Shown here: in pieces, positions 33,956-43,075 of the stretch | Numbering within the stretch: position 1 is the stretch's first letter | How the letters are laid out: each line of letters starts with the position of its first letter | Origin: Erpobdella octoculata | Taxonomy: Eukaryota > Annelida > Clitellata > Hirudinida > Erpobdellidae | NCBI GenBank assembly: GCA_963978895.1 | Contig: OZ022241.1 | Coordinates: forward strand, 21,424,573 to 21,488,572 | Direction of reading: 5' to 3' | Length of the DNA: 64,000 bases | Notes under the pieces: model-generated | Seen by the model: the letters and a program-made list of their open reading frames with translations, nothing else | What the model was told of the DNA's origin: nothing | The model's database searches: none | Position numbers and translations under genes: made by a program

Positions 33956-34844
33956 TCTGTACACTCGAATTCAGCACCAATAAACTAATAAAGCGTCTCA
34001 AATAAAAATTAAGCTATATCCTAGCTAACCTTTGTCATATTCCGATTCAGAGTCATAAAAAAAAGTGTTTTATACATGCAGTGGCAATTATTAAATTGGA
34101 ATTCAAAAAATCGGCAAATTTTTTTTATTGGATCCATTTTGTTTACATCCGCCTGACTCATCTGCCGTTGTTAAATACATCCCACATCCAATAAATCCTT
34201 GCATCCATCCGATAAATCTCGGATGCAGCGCTGGATGTATTTAACATCGCACCCATGCTATTGACGGAATCTTTTTAGAAGTTTAAAAATGCCGAATTGC
34301 GCTGCTTGTAATTGCTTTAATAGACAATATAAGGGAGCAAAACAGTCATTTCATTTGTAAGTACTTAATTAAGTTTTTTTTAGCAAGGTTTATTTGCCGC
34401 CTGAGCTATATTTAGCAACACTGTCGTTTGGCTGAGCAAATAACTAAACGTGTGTGAAGTTAGCCTCGAGGCTGGCAATGCGAATTAAAAAAAAAAACTG
34501 TTTGCCCTGGGGCTGTGCTATACATTGTTGGATGGGGTATAAAAAATGAAATCGAATGGTATATTTGGATTGTCTTCGGTTCAACAAATAAAAAAGTTAT
34601 AAGCGAAAAACGACGATTTTCCGCCAAAAATTGCATAAAATCAACATTGGCTCTACTTTGAGAAAATCGATCTTGTTTTAAACTTCTGCCCTGGGTATAT
34701 CCGAGACGCTTGTTTTTAGATAATTCAATATCAAATCCAACAATATAACTTTCGCTTCTCAAAGTTAATAAATAAAAGAGTTATCGAATAAAACGTCGGA
34801 CCGTATACCAAAGAAACCGAAACAAACAGACGCTGCGATTGGAC

Positions 34845-35003
34845 TGTAGTAACTGTCTACCATAGACAAAAAAGAATTAATATAAATCACTGTTTCCGCT
34901 TTTATCGAATTCACACTGTCAACTTGGCAATTTGATTCATTCCAAATAAATTATAACTTTTATCTTTCAGAAGCAAAAGAAGTCAACCTTTGTACACACT
35001 TCA
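34845..35003 (+). repeat. 5' LTR of the CsRn1-type element
   Basis: Starts tgtagtaactgtctacc and ends tgtacacacttca. It differs from the 3' LTR only at an A-run position (aaaaaagaatt versus aaaaaaaaatt). Confidence 0.95.
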
Positions 35004-35004
35004 T

Positions 35005-35024
35005 TGGTTACCCCGACTTTGAAC
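35005..35024 (+). promoter_or_regulatory. Primer-binding site, tRNA-Trp type
   Basis: TGGTTACCCCGACTTTGAAC begins two bases after the LTR. It resembles the complement of an animal tRNA-Trp 3' end, with one mismatch and a short internal deletion. CsRn1-group elements are known to use tRNA-Trp. Confidence 0.65.
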
Positions 35025-35028
35025 AATT

Positions 35029-35850
35029 ATGGAGTCACTAGCAGCATCAGTAACAATTAAACCGATTGCCTTCAACCCAGCTGAGGCACTGGCTTGGTTC
35101 AATATAATGGAAGCGCAGTTTGCCCTCTCCAACATAACGGTTAGTTCTACTCGTTTTAATCATGCATTATCAGCTTTACCAGGTTCGGTGGTCATGTGCC
35201 TTGATGATGACACTATCGAGGCAATAGACTACGTTAAACTGAAGATCGAAGTTTTAGAACAGACCATGCCAAACAGAGCTGAACTCTTTGACCAGTTCTT
35301 TCAGAGCAACCCGTTAGTAGGCAGACCTTCCCAGCAATTACAAACAATGAAGAGATTAGCGCAACAAGTCGGAGCATCTGAAGAGATGGTTCGACACAAA
35401 TTCCAGAAATCGCTGCCTGCGCATGTAGCTCTGATGCTTGCAACACAGAAAACTTCATCCCTGAAGGAGATTGGAAGACTGGCAGATGAACTGATTGCTA
35501 TTTCGCCAGTACAACACACTCAGGAAGTCCGGGAATCCTCACTGGACGTTGATGTCATCAGGAGACCAACCAAAACAACCACCTTTCTGGAGCCGTTTAC
35601 GCCCGATCAACGACCAAAGGTCTGTCGAGCACATATTTATTTTGGGCCAGAAACAAAATCCTGTCGTCGGTGGTGCTTATGGCCAGACAAACGAGGGGCT
35701 CGATCCCGAAATTCGTCCCCGATGTCTCGAAAAACAAGTCTCGGAAAACTGAAAGGGGCGTCTCGGTTGCGACTATCGACGGTACCCCCACATTTTATGT
35801 CGCATTCGACACAACAGTCAACACCACACGCCATCAATTTAAGTTCTTGA
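35029..35850 (+). CDS. gag: Gag of the CsRn1-type element
   Basis: 273 codons. The ATG follows the primer site by four bases. The first 150 residues resemble retrotransposon capsid (PAEALAWFNIMEAQFALSNI; GRPSQQLQTMKRLAQQVGAS). Near residue 200 is CRAHIYFGPETKSCRRWC, a C-x2-H-x9-C-x3-C box, the unusual CHCC arrangement known for CsRn1/Kabuki elements in place of the common CCHC knuckle. The last 60 codons overlap pol, which lies in the -1 frame, so Pol is probably made by -1 ribosomal frameshifting within 35670-35850; I did not identify the slip site. The tail past the box is basic and may have no function of its own. Confidence 0.93.
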   Translation: MESLAASVTIKPIAFNPAEALAWFNIMEAQFALSNITVSSTRFNHALSALPGSVVMCLDDDTIEAIDYVKLKIEVLEQTMPNRAELFDQFFQSNPLVGRPSQQLQTMKRLAQQVGASEEMVRHKFQKSLPAHVALMLATQKTSSLKEIGRLADELIAISPVQHTQEVRESSLDVDVIRRPTKTTTFLEPFTPDQRPKVCRAHIYFGPETKSCRRWCLWPDKRGARSRNSSPMSRKTSLGKLKGASRLRLSTVPPHFMSHSTQQSTPHAINLSS

Positions 35851-38800
35851 TTGATACCGGATCAGCGGTGTCAATAATACCCCCAGCAGCGTTGTCAAAA
35901 ATGTCAGTTCCTATTCATAAGACTAATATCAAATTAAACACAGCTAACGGCATGCCACTAGAGGTTTGCGGAGAAGTGACATTGACGGTTAGTTGCCAAG
36001 ATCTCAGAAGAGAATTTACATGGACATTCATAGTGGCCGTTACCACACAACCGATACTAGGGGCGGATTTTCTTACACATCACCATCTACTAGTTGATTG
36101 CCGCAGTCGTCAACTTTTGGACACAAAAACGTCCCTCTCCACAGCCATGATAACAGCGGTTGGAGAGACCATTGCCCCAGTGTTTGACTGTCCTGTGAAC
36201 ATTCCTTCACCTGTTAAGACGTTGGTAGACCGTCACACTGCCTTGGTTGGTCCTTGGCAGATCATTCACAATTCGCCTTCATCAATGACTCAACACACAA
36301 TTGAACTAATGTCAAACAAACCAATCTCTTCTCGTTTCCGACAGCTCCCACCCGACAAGTTTGAGGCCGCTAAGCAAGAATTTGCAATATTGTTGAAAGC
36401 TGGAATTGTTCGTCAATCTAATAGCTCCTATTCCAGCCCACTGCACATGGTCCCCAAGAAAGACAGTCAATGGCGTCCCTGTGGAGATTATCGGAAACTC
36501 AACAGTATAACTAAACCTGATAGATACCCTCTACCAAGAATTTCTGACGTGACAAGCCGTCTCAGTGGTAAATCAGTCTTCAGCAAATTAGATTTAGTTA
36601 AAGCATATTACAACATCCCAATCCATCCTGACGATGTTCCCAAAACAGCAGTGTCAACTCCTTTTGGTTTGTTTGAATTCACTCGCATGCCATTTGGTCT
36701 CAGAAATGCGACGCAAACATTTCAAAGATTCATGGATACAATTTTTCAGGATTTGTCATATGTTTGTGTATACATTGATGACATTTTAGTAGCCTCAACC
36801 AGTGACCATGAGCATTTAGACCATCTTAAAACAATTTTCCAGCGACTGGAAGAAAACAATCTGCGAATCAACATCAATAAGTGTGTATTTGCTCAGAAAT
36901 CTGTGGTATTTTTAGGACATAAACTTTCTTCGACCGGAGTATCTCCACCCGAAGATAACACACAAGCCATCATCAACTTTCCAAAACCAAAAGACTATGC
37001 CGGTTTGAGACGGTTTATTGGCATGATTGGATATTATAGAACGTTCATTCCTCATTTTGCCCAGATATCTGCCCCCTTATACACACTTTTGGGTAGCACT
37101 AATCAACGTAATCATCAGTTAACGTGGGACACTTTTCAGTGCAAAGCTTTTGAAGATATTAAATCAGCTCTTGCAGGTTCGGCCGACCTTTATTACATTA
37201 GCAAGTCTAGTAACCTATACCACCTCGTTGCAGATGCATCTTCTTCTGCCATAGGCGCAGCCCTCCATCAAGTTGTTAATGGCAAGCCACAACCTATTGC
37301 TTTCTATTCTAAAAAATTGTCTAAAACAGAATTGGTATATTCTACATTTGACAGGGAACTTTTGGCTGCGTATTTAGCTGTCATTCATTTCAAACACATT
37401 ATTGAAGGCAGAGAACTTCATTTGTTTACAGACCACAAACCATTATGCCAAGCTTTCCAATCCAGCAGAGACCAGAAGACCCACATGCAACAAAGACGCC
37501 TTTCTATCATATCTGAATACGTCACTGAAATGCACTACATCAAAGGAGCTGAAAACGTAGTTGCGGATACACTCTCCAGGCCGGTCAGTGCACTGCAACT
37601 GGAACACCCAGATTTAGCAAGTATTGCCAAGGCACAGACTGAAGATCCAGAAGTACAGAAATGCAAGGACATTCTCACATCTCATCAACTTTCTGCAGAT
37701 TTGTCAATCCTTTGCGAAACAAGTTCTATTTATCCCCGGCCATTTGTTCCCCAAGCCCAACGAGAGTCAGTGTTTAGACACCTTCACAATATGGCACATC
37801 CAGGTATACGTGGATCTACCAATTTAATTGCAGCAAGGTATTTTTGGCCTAAAATGAAAGGGGACATCAAACAATGGGTCAACAACTGCCTAGATTGTCA
37901 AAAAGCAAAAATTAATCGTCACAACAAAAGCATCCCAGAACAGCCTATTTACCCATTTAATGATCGCTTTCAAACAGTTCACATGGATATAGTGGGGCCT
38001 TTGAAACCTTCAAAAACACTTGGTTCTGCATACACCTCGGAGATGCAATATGTGGTGACACTTATCGATAGAACAACCCGTTGGTTTGAATGCGTCCCTG
38101 TTTCCTCAATTACAGCAGCAACAGTTGCTGAGGCATTTTTAGCTCATTGGGTCAGCAGATTTGGAGTACCATTATGCCTCACTACGGATCAAGGTCGACA
38201 GTTTGAGAGTAACCTTTTTAGTGCTTTATCTCACTCAATAGGTTTTCACAGACTTCGCACCACTGCTTACCACCCTCAGTCTAATGGCATGATCGAGCGA
38301 TTCCACAGAACACTCAAAACAGCACTTATGGCTCGCAATGAAGAATGGCTCATTGCACTGCCAGTGGTGTGCTTGGCGCTAAGAGCTTTACCTACCGAAC
38401 ATGGGTATTCGCCATTCACTGCCATGACCGGCTCGGACCTTTTGATGCCACATGTTTTCGTTCACAAAAACACTCCTACTGCGAAAGAACAAATCGAAGC
38501 AATCCAGCAACTCAACAAGCACATGCGGCAGCTTGACTTTACCTTTTTGTCCGAAGGAATTCACCATAATCGAACTATCCGCCCACATTCTAACACCTTA
38601 CAACCTGGACATTACGTGTGGCTACGAATTGACAGAGTTCGACAACCTTTAGAAGCCCCTTACCAAGGCCCCTACAAAGTTCTTGCAATTAAACAAAACA
38701 TTGTAAAGATTGAGCTACCTGACGGATCTACCAGTTGTGTTTCATTGGATCGTGTCAAACCTGCTAAACTGCCAGTTTTAACGTCAACACCGGACACAAA

Positions 38801-38930
38801 CACTCCTACAATGCCCCTTTTTGACCAGCCAGCCAGTACACCTCCAGCCAATTCTTCCAACAATCTACCACGCACAAGATCAGGAAGACGAGTACAATTC
38901 AAACAACACCAGGATTTCATCTACTACTAA
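35670..38930 (+). CDS. pol: Pol polyprotein of the CsRn1-type element
   Basis: A continuous frame of 1086 codons. In order: aspartic protease (LIDTGSAVSIIP, near residue 60), reverse transcriptase (GDYRKLNSIT; FGLRNATQTFQRFMD; YVYIDD-type box YIDDILVAS near 370), RNase H (VADASSSAIGAAL; FDRELLAAYLAV; TDHKPL). The integrase has an HHCC finger (HLHNMAHPG...CLDCQKAK near 710-750) and the D, D, E core (HMDIVGPL, TTDQGRQFES, NGMIERFHRTLK). A GPY/F-like C-terminal domain follows (EAPYQGPYKVLAIKQN). It begins in the -1 frame relative to gag. No stop or shift is present and all catalytic motifs are intact, so the element may be functional. Confidence 0.96.
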   Translation: MVLMARQTRGSIPKFVPDVSKNKSRKTERGVSVATIDGTPTFYVAFDTTVNTTRHQFKFLIDTGSAVSIIPPAALSKMSVPIHKTNIKLNTANGMPLEVCGEVTLTVSCQDLRREFTWTFIVAVTTQPILGADFLTHHHLLVDCRSRQLLDTKTSLSTAMITAVGETIAPVFDCPVNIPSPVKTLVDRHTALVGPWQIIHNSPSSMTQHTIELMSNKPISSRFRQLPPDKFEAAKQEFAILLKAGIVRQSNSSYSSPLHMVPKKDSQWRPCGDYRKLNSITKPDRYPLPRISDVTSRLSGKSVFSKLDLVKAYYNIPIHPDDVPKTAVSTPFGLFEFTRMPFGLRNATQTFQRFMDTIFQDLSYVCVYIDDILVASTSDHEHLDHLKTIFQRLEENNLRININKCVFAQKSVVFLGHKLSSTGVSPPEDNTQAIINFPKPKDYAGLRRFIGMIGYYRTFIPHFAQISAPLYTLLGSTNQRNHQLTWDTFQCKAFEDIKSALAGSADLYYISKSSNLYHLVADASSSAIGAALHQVVNGKPQPIAFYSKKLSKTELVYSTFDRELLAAYLAVIHFKHIIEGRELHLFTDHKPLCQAFQSSRDQKTHMQQRRLSIISEYVTEMHYIKGAENVVADTLSRPVSALQLEHPDLASIAKAQTEDPEVQKCKDILTSHQLSADLSILCETSSIYPRPFVPQAQRESVFRHLHNMAHPGIRGSTNLIAARYFWPKMKGDIKQWVNNCLDCQKAKINRHNKSIPEQPIYPFNDRFQTVHMDIVGPLKPSKTLGSAYTSEMQYVVTLIDRTTRWFECVPVSSITAATVAEAFLAHWVSRFGVPLCLTTDQGRQFESNLFSALSHSIGFHRLRTTAYHPQSNGMIERFHRTLKTALMARNEEWLIALPVVCLALRALPTEHGYSPFTAMTGSDLLMPHVFVHKNTPTAKEQIEAIQQLNKHMRQLDFTFLSEGIHHNRTIRPHSNTLQPGHYVWLRIDRVRQPLEAPYQGPYKVLAIKQNIVKIELPDGSTSCVSLDRVKPAKLPVLTSTPDTNTPTMPLFDQPASTPPANSSNNLPRTRSGRRVQFKQHQDFIYY

Positions 38931-38938
38931 CTCCGTCT

Positions 38939-38954
38939 CCTTAGGGGGAACTAC
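38939..38954 (+). promoter_or_regulatory. Polypurine tract
   Basis: Purine run agggggaa followed by ctac immediately before the 3' LTR, the expected place for plus-strand priming. Confidence 0.7.
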
Positions 38955-39113
38955 TGTAGTAACTGTCTACCATAGACAAAAAAAAATTAATATAAATCAC
39001 TGTTTCCGCTTTTATCGAATTCACACTGTCAACTTGGCAATTTGATTCATTCCAAATAAATTATAACTTTTATCTTTCAGAAGCAAAAGAAGTCAACCTT
39101 TGTACACACTTCA
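38955..39113 (+). repeat. 3' LTR of the CsRn1-type element
   Basis: 159 bp, one difference from the 5' LTR, followed by the target duplication GGAC. Confidence 0.95.
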
Positions 39114-39301
39114 GGACAATCGAGTCTAGCTCACTGTGGCTAATTATGCAAAATATTCAAATATGCAAAGTGGTTACTCGTTAACACGTTAAAATTTTAT
39201 TTTTAAGAAACCTCTATTGAACTTAAATAATAAATATATATAGTAGCAAAATTTTTTTATTGTTTTTCTCGCCCCGTTTCTTTGCTCTCACGATCCCGGT
39301 C

Positions 39302-41387
39302 GCAAGTATTTTTATCGCACTTCAGTTCTGCGTACCTCATTAATTATTCATTTTAGTCGCACGCGATTGGTTGAAGGCTCTGGAATTAGCTCAGCCTCTG
39401 GCTGTGCTAATTATTCAAACGAAATGTTTATTTTCGATAACATTTTATCCGGTGGTTAATGGGAACTCGAAATGTTGTGTGTATCGAATTTAATTTAATA
39501 AAAATTTTATCAATTTTATTAATATTTGCAAAACTGCTCTACTTTTTGAAAAAAGCTCAATGCTAATAAATTTAAAGATTTTGGCCCAGCAACTTCAGCC
39601 TGTCTAAAACAAAAATTGTCACTCCCTTGCAGCTTCAATTAATGACTTTTTCATTACAATATGTATGTTTTGTTGAAATACATCTTTTACAGAACTAATG
39701 TAGCTTTTCTCGGCAGTTTAGAGTGCACAAAGTAATCTAGCAACATTTCAGCCATATTTACATTGCAAATTGCTGTATGAAAACATTGGAACAAACATTG
39801 CAAATTGCTGTATGAAAACATTGGAACAAATAATCATTGATTTTTTTTATTTATCCTCTATCCATCAACCAAAATGAGTTTTAAAACATGTATAAACTGA
39901 GAAACTAGAGCAAGAAAAAACAAATTATACACACAACAATACAGTAATACTCCAAAATGAGAAAAAATAAGGTACATTTATTGCAATTTGAAACATATTA
40001 ATTTATAAACACACAAAAACTATACAGCAATTAAAAAAAATAAACAACAATACAAAAATTCTTGAAAAATTTAAAGCAGATAAATTTATAAAACAAATAA
40101 AAATATACACAAAAACTTAAAAACAGCGATACTACCATGTGAAAAACAATAAAGTGAAATTATTGCACATTGACAATTCAAAGCATATAAGTTTACAAAG
40201 TGAATTAAATTATACACACAACAAACAATACAGTAATACTCCAAAATGAGAACAAATAAGGAACAATTATTGCAATTTGAAACATATGAATTTATTAAAC
40301 AAATAACAATAGATACACACACAAACTATACAGCAGTTAAAAAAATAAACAGGAATACAATAATGTCTGTAAGAATGTTGAAAGTTTATGAAGTGGCGTG
40401 CTTCACTTTTAAGTTGGTTAAAGAGATGTCTGTTTTGAAGGTGTTGTGTTTACATGATAATAGAATAACTGGCAACTTCTTTGGAATATGAGGATCCTTC
40501 GACCTAAAAATTCAAAATCAGCACAAGTTAAAGTTTAAAAAAAGTCAGTAGTTTACTTTAAGTCTAATTTAACTGATGTATTGCAAAATTCACCTGCATT
40601 TTTGATTCACTTTGCTGCCATTTGCATTTATTCTAATGAATTGTGAACGTCTTAGTGTTAGCATTACTTCTGCTTTACAGTTTGTATTTTTTTTTTACCT
40701 CCATATCTGCTTTTATGTTGACAGTGATAGACTTTCTGCAACATTTCAGTAAATTGATTTTTTTAAATGCAGAAACTAGTTTAAGGTATAATGTAATTAT
40801 GAATAAAAATCAGTCTTAACTAAGAGATCAACCCTAAATCATCGTATTTGCCAAAGCAACTTTTTTACCTTGAAAAGAATTTTCTGTCCAACATCAGGAA
40901 AAGTTCTCGATACTCGCAAGGTGATCAAGGACAAATTTTCATATTCTTCCAGCCATTCTACTGTTTGCTGCTCTGTGCTGATATCTGCATGCATTACCAC
41001 CTCCAACCCATTACCCGTGTCAATACATGAGTCTAACGTCTAAGTCTCTAAGAGGTATTTCACACCACCTGGTAAAATGTCCTATCAAAAGCAAAGTATA
41101 CAACATTGTTGATTAAAATTATCACCTGCAACTTTAAAATGCATGCTTCGTCAATTGAACTGTGACAAAAACAACAAGCTTTCACATTCGCGTCAAACTC
41201 ATCTCCATTCATTGCGGCCATTTCAAATTACTATTGTTCTTGCTAGTACAGCGATTTTTGTTAAAAATAGATCACTCGCAGCATGATTCAACTGGATGGA
41301 AATTCCAGAGCCGCCAACCAATCGCACGCGACAAAAAATGAATAATTAATGAGGTACGCAGAACTGAAGTGCGATAAAAATACTTGC
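39302..41387 (-). mobile_element. Probable MULE (Mutator-like) element
   Basis: Terminal inverted repeats of about 85 bp (left gcaagtatttttatcgcact, inverse at the right end) enclose 2.1 kb. The flanks atcccggtc (left) and atcccgtcg (right) could be a mutated 9-bp target duplication, but they fall in a minisatellite with the same words. The gene fragment on the minus strand resembles N-terminal parts of MULE-associated proteins. 39560-39920 is related to 27700-28060, and 39940-40330 contains two partial copies of a 280-bp unit. Confidence 0.5.
40378..41221 (-). pseudogene. Spliced N-terminal part of a transposon protein (probable MULE)
   Basis: Exon 1 (41126-41221) reads MAAMNGDEFDANVKACCFCH and ends ...ILKLQ before gtgata. 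Exon 2 (40869-41081) starts after a gctttgatag acceptor in the same phase and reads DILPGGVKYLLET, an in-frame TAG, then TLDSCIDTGNGLEVVMH... TVEWLEEYENLSLITLRVSR, TFPDVGQKILFK and a gtaaaa donor. A further possible exon after aatttttag at about 40502 reads SKDPHIPKKLPVILL. The WLEEY...TLRVSRTFP...ILFK order is familiar to me from proteins linked to SWIM/MULE transposases, from memory only. The core transposase is not found. Confidence 0.5.
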
Positions 41388-41428
41388 ATCCCGTCGTTCT
41401 CACAATCCCGGTCGCTCTCACGATCCCG

Positions 41429-41902
41429 GTCGCTTTCCCGATTTATTGCTACGGTGCAATAAAAATATATATATAACGAACTTTAGGGAAAATTTTATTT
41501 TTAAGAAAATATATTGAAGTTTACGATTAAAAATTTTTATTAATGAAAATTTTTGTAAAAAAAAATTAACTATTTAATAAAATCTAAGCATAGCACGCAA
41601 GTGAAATGTTTCGTTTTAAACTCTTCCTTTGAATACATTAAAAACGTGCATTTTTGGTGAACCCACCTTCTACATTTTTCACACTCCACACAGTCCCCAC
41701 CTGCACCCTCTCCACCGGTCCCGCAATACAAACAATAATTTGTCATGATGGAGTGTGAAAAATGTAGAAGGTGGGTTCACCAAAAATGCACGTTTTTTAA
41801 TTTTTAATCGTAAACTTCAATATATTTTCTTAAAAATAAAATTTTCCATATATATATATATATGGACCTAATTGCACCGTAGCAATAAATCGGGAAAGCG
41901 AC
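41429..41902. repeat. 474-bp foldback
   Basis: The arms gctttcccgatttattgcta and its inverse (ending near 41902) enclose further paired blocks around a centre near 41715. The inner arm sequence cacgttttt...cacactcca is present on both sides. The right outer arm contains a (TA)n stretch. Both arms encode the same half of a PHD finger on opposite strands. Confidence 0.85.
41570..41746 (-). CDS. 58-residue complete PHD finger
   Basis: An uninterrupted ATG-to-TAG frame begins MTNYCLYCGTGGEG. The ligands are in C4HC3 order: C-LY-C, C-EK-C (in CVECEKCRRWVHQKC), H-QK-C, then C-VL-C (FTCVLCLDFIK). The Trp before the His is also typical (RRWVHQKC). PHD fingers bind histone tails and occur in several transposon proteins and retroelement ORF1 proteins. 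It lies across the centre and left arm of the foldback. It may be the last exon of the family A element's protein, captured or native; no upstream exon was found. Confidence 0.65.
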   Translation of the reverse strand: MTNYCLYCGTGGEGAGGDCVECEKCRRWVHQKCTFLMYSKEEFKTKHFTCVLCLDFIK

Positions 41903-42564
41903 CGGGATCGTGAGAGCGACCGGGATCGTGAGAACGACCGGGATCGTGAAAGCAAGGAAACGGGAGCGAGAAAAACAATAAAAAATTTTTGCAACTATAT
42001 ATATTTATTATTTAAGTTCAATAGAGGTTTCTTAAAAATAAAACTTTAACGTGTTAACGAGTAGCCACTTTGCATATTTGAATATTTTGCATAATTAGCC
42101 ACAGTGAGCTAGACTCGATTGTCCAATCGCAGCGTCTGTTTATGTTTCGGTTTCTCGGTTTCTTTGGTATACGGTCCGACGTTTTATTCGATAACTTTTT
42201 TATTTATTAACTTTGAGAAGCGAAAGTTATATTGTTGGATTTGATATTGAATTATCTAAAAACAAGCGTCTCGGATATACCCAGGGCAGAAGTTTAAAAC
42301 AAGATCGATTTTCTCAAAGAAGAGCCAATGTTGATTTTATGCAATTTTCGGCGGAAAATCGTCGTTTTTCGCTTATAACGTTTTTATTTGTTGAACCGAA
42401 GACAATCCAAATATACCATTCGATTTCATTTTTTATACCCCATCCAACAATGTATAGCACAGCTCCAGGGCAAGCAATTTTTTTTTTTTTATTAGCATTG
42501 CCAGCCTCGAGGCTAACTTCACACGCATATAACTAACTAAACTATTAACTATGTCAGCCTTGCC

Positions 42565-43075
42565 TAAATAATTGTGTCCTCAACCTCATTATTGAAAGGT
42601 TTAAAAATAGTTTTTGTTTACGTTTTAAGTTCGCAAAGATGAAATGTAGAATTTCTGACTTCGTTTCTATTTTAAGTACTTTGAGAATTATCTTGATTTA
42701 GTTTTAGTTAGTTCGGGTAGAGAGAGATCATATTATATTTTATATTCACTAGCTATTAATTTTTCTTGTAAAACCTGACAAAAAGCAGACGACTATTGAA
42801 ATGTTTGTAAGTTGTAAACATTGTTTCAATGTCAAAACTGTTTGCTTGTGTCTATATTGAAAAACAGCAAACATTTTGACTATGATATGATGTGCATTTT
42901 TCTACCATGTGTCTTTATCACTGAATCATCTCATTTTACTTTTCCCATCAATATAATTGTTGCTATCAACATCATTGCAAACAGTTCTCTTTTTTAGTCA
43001 CCTTATGAATTATAGTTTATTCTTATTTTGTTATGGGACAATAAGTGTCCTTGATCCTTGAAGAAAAATAACGGT
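42565..43075. repeat. Repeat B, copy 2
   Basis: Nearly identical to 1-507. Here it follows the family A element, whereas at the window start it precedes one, so the two modules are in permuted order. It lies in intron 1 of the P-type transposase. Confidence 0.8.

Larger units (their letters stand above)
29281..34252 (+). mobile_element. 2.5-kb element E, copy 3 (full length, with two insertions)
   Basis: Begins ggtgcgttgttaaattcatc and ends gtatttaacatcgcaccc. It aligns with the inverse of 11396-13919 once the hAT insertion (30153-31794) and the MITE (33120-33955) are removed, leaving about 2.5 kb. The copy shows both ends and therefore defines the element. Superfamily not recognised; flanking duplications are not clear. 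Confidence 0.75.
34845..39113 (+). mobile_element. CsRn1-type Ty3/Gypsy LTR retrotransposon, apparently complete
   Basis: 159-bp LTRs (34845-35003 and 38955-39113), each TG...CA, differ at one base. The 4-bp target duplication GGAC lies at 34841-34844 and 39114-39117 and splits a family A repeat whose intact copies read gattggacaatcgag-like sequence. It has a primer site resembling tRNA-Trp, gag and pol in overlapping frames and a polypurine tract. Open frames and LTR identity show recent insertion. Confidence 0.95.
34448..42528. mobile_element. Long-terminal-inverted-repeat element (family A), 3.8 kb plus an LTR insertion
   Basis: The ends are inverted copies of a 550-600-bp family A repeat (left acgtgtgtgaagttagcctc, right its inverse). 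Target duplications ATAACTAA lie at 34440-34447 and 42529-42536. The inner edges of both repeats carry the gatcccggtcgctctcac minisatellite. Between them lie a probable MULE (39302-41387) and a foldback with a PHD finger (41429-41902). A CsRn1 element is inserted in the left repeat. It sits in intron 1 of the P-type transposase. Superfamily unknown. Confidence 0.7.

Noticed and set aside
35234..35837. Open frames antisense to gag and pol, and short out-of-frame ones within pol
   Set aside because: They are shadows of the real gag and pol frames, which carry all family motifs.
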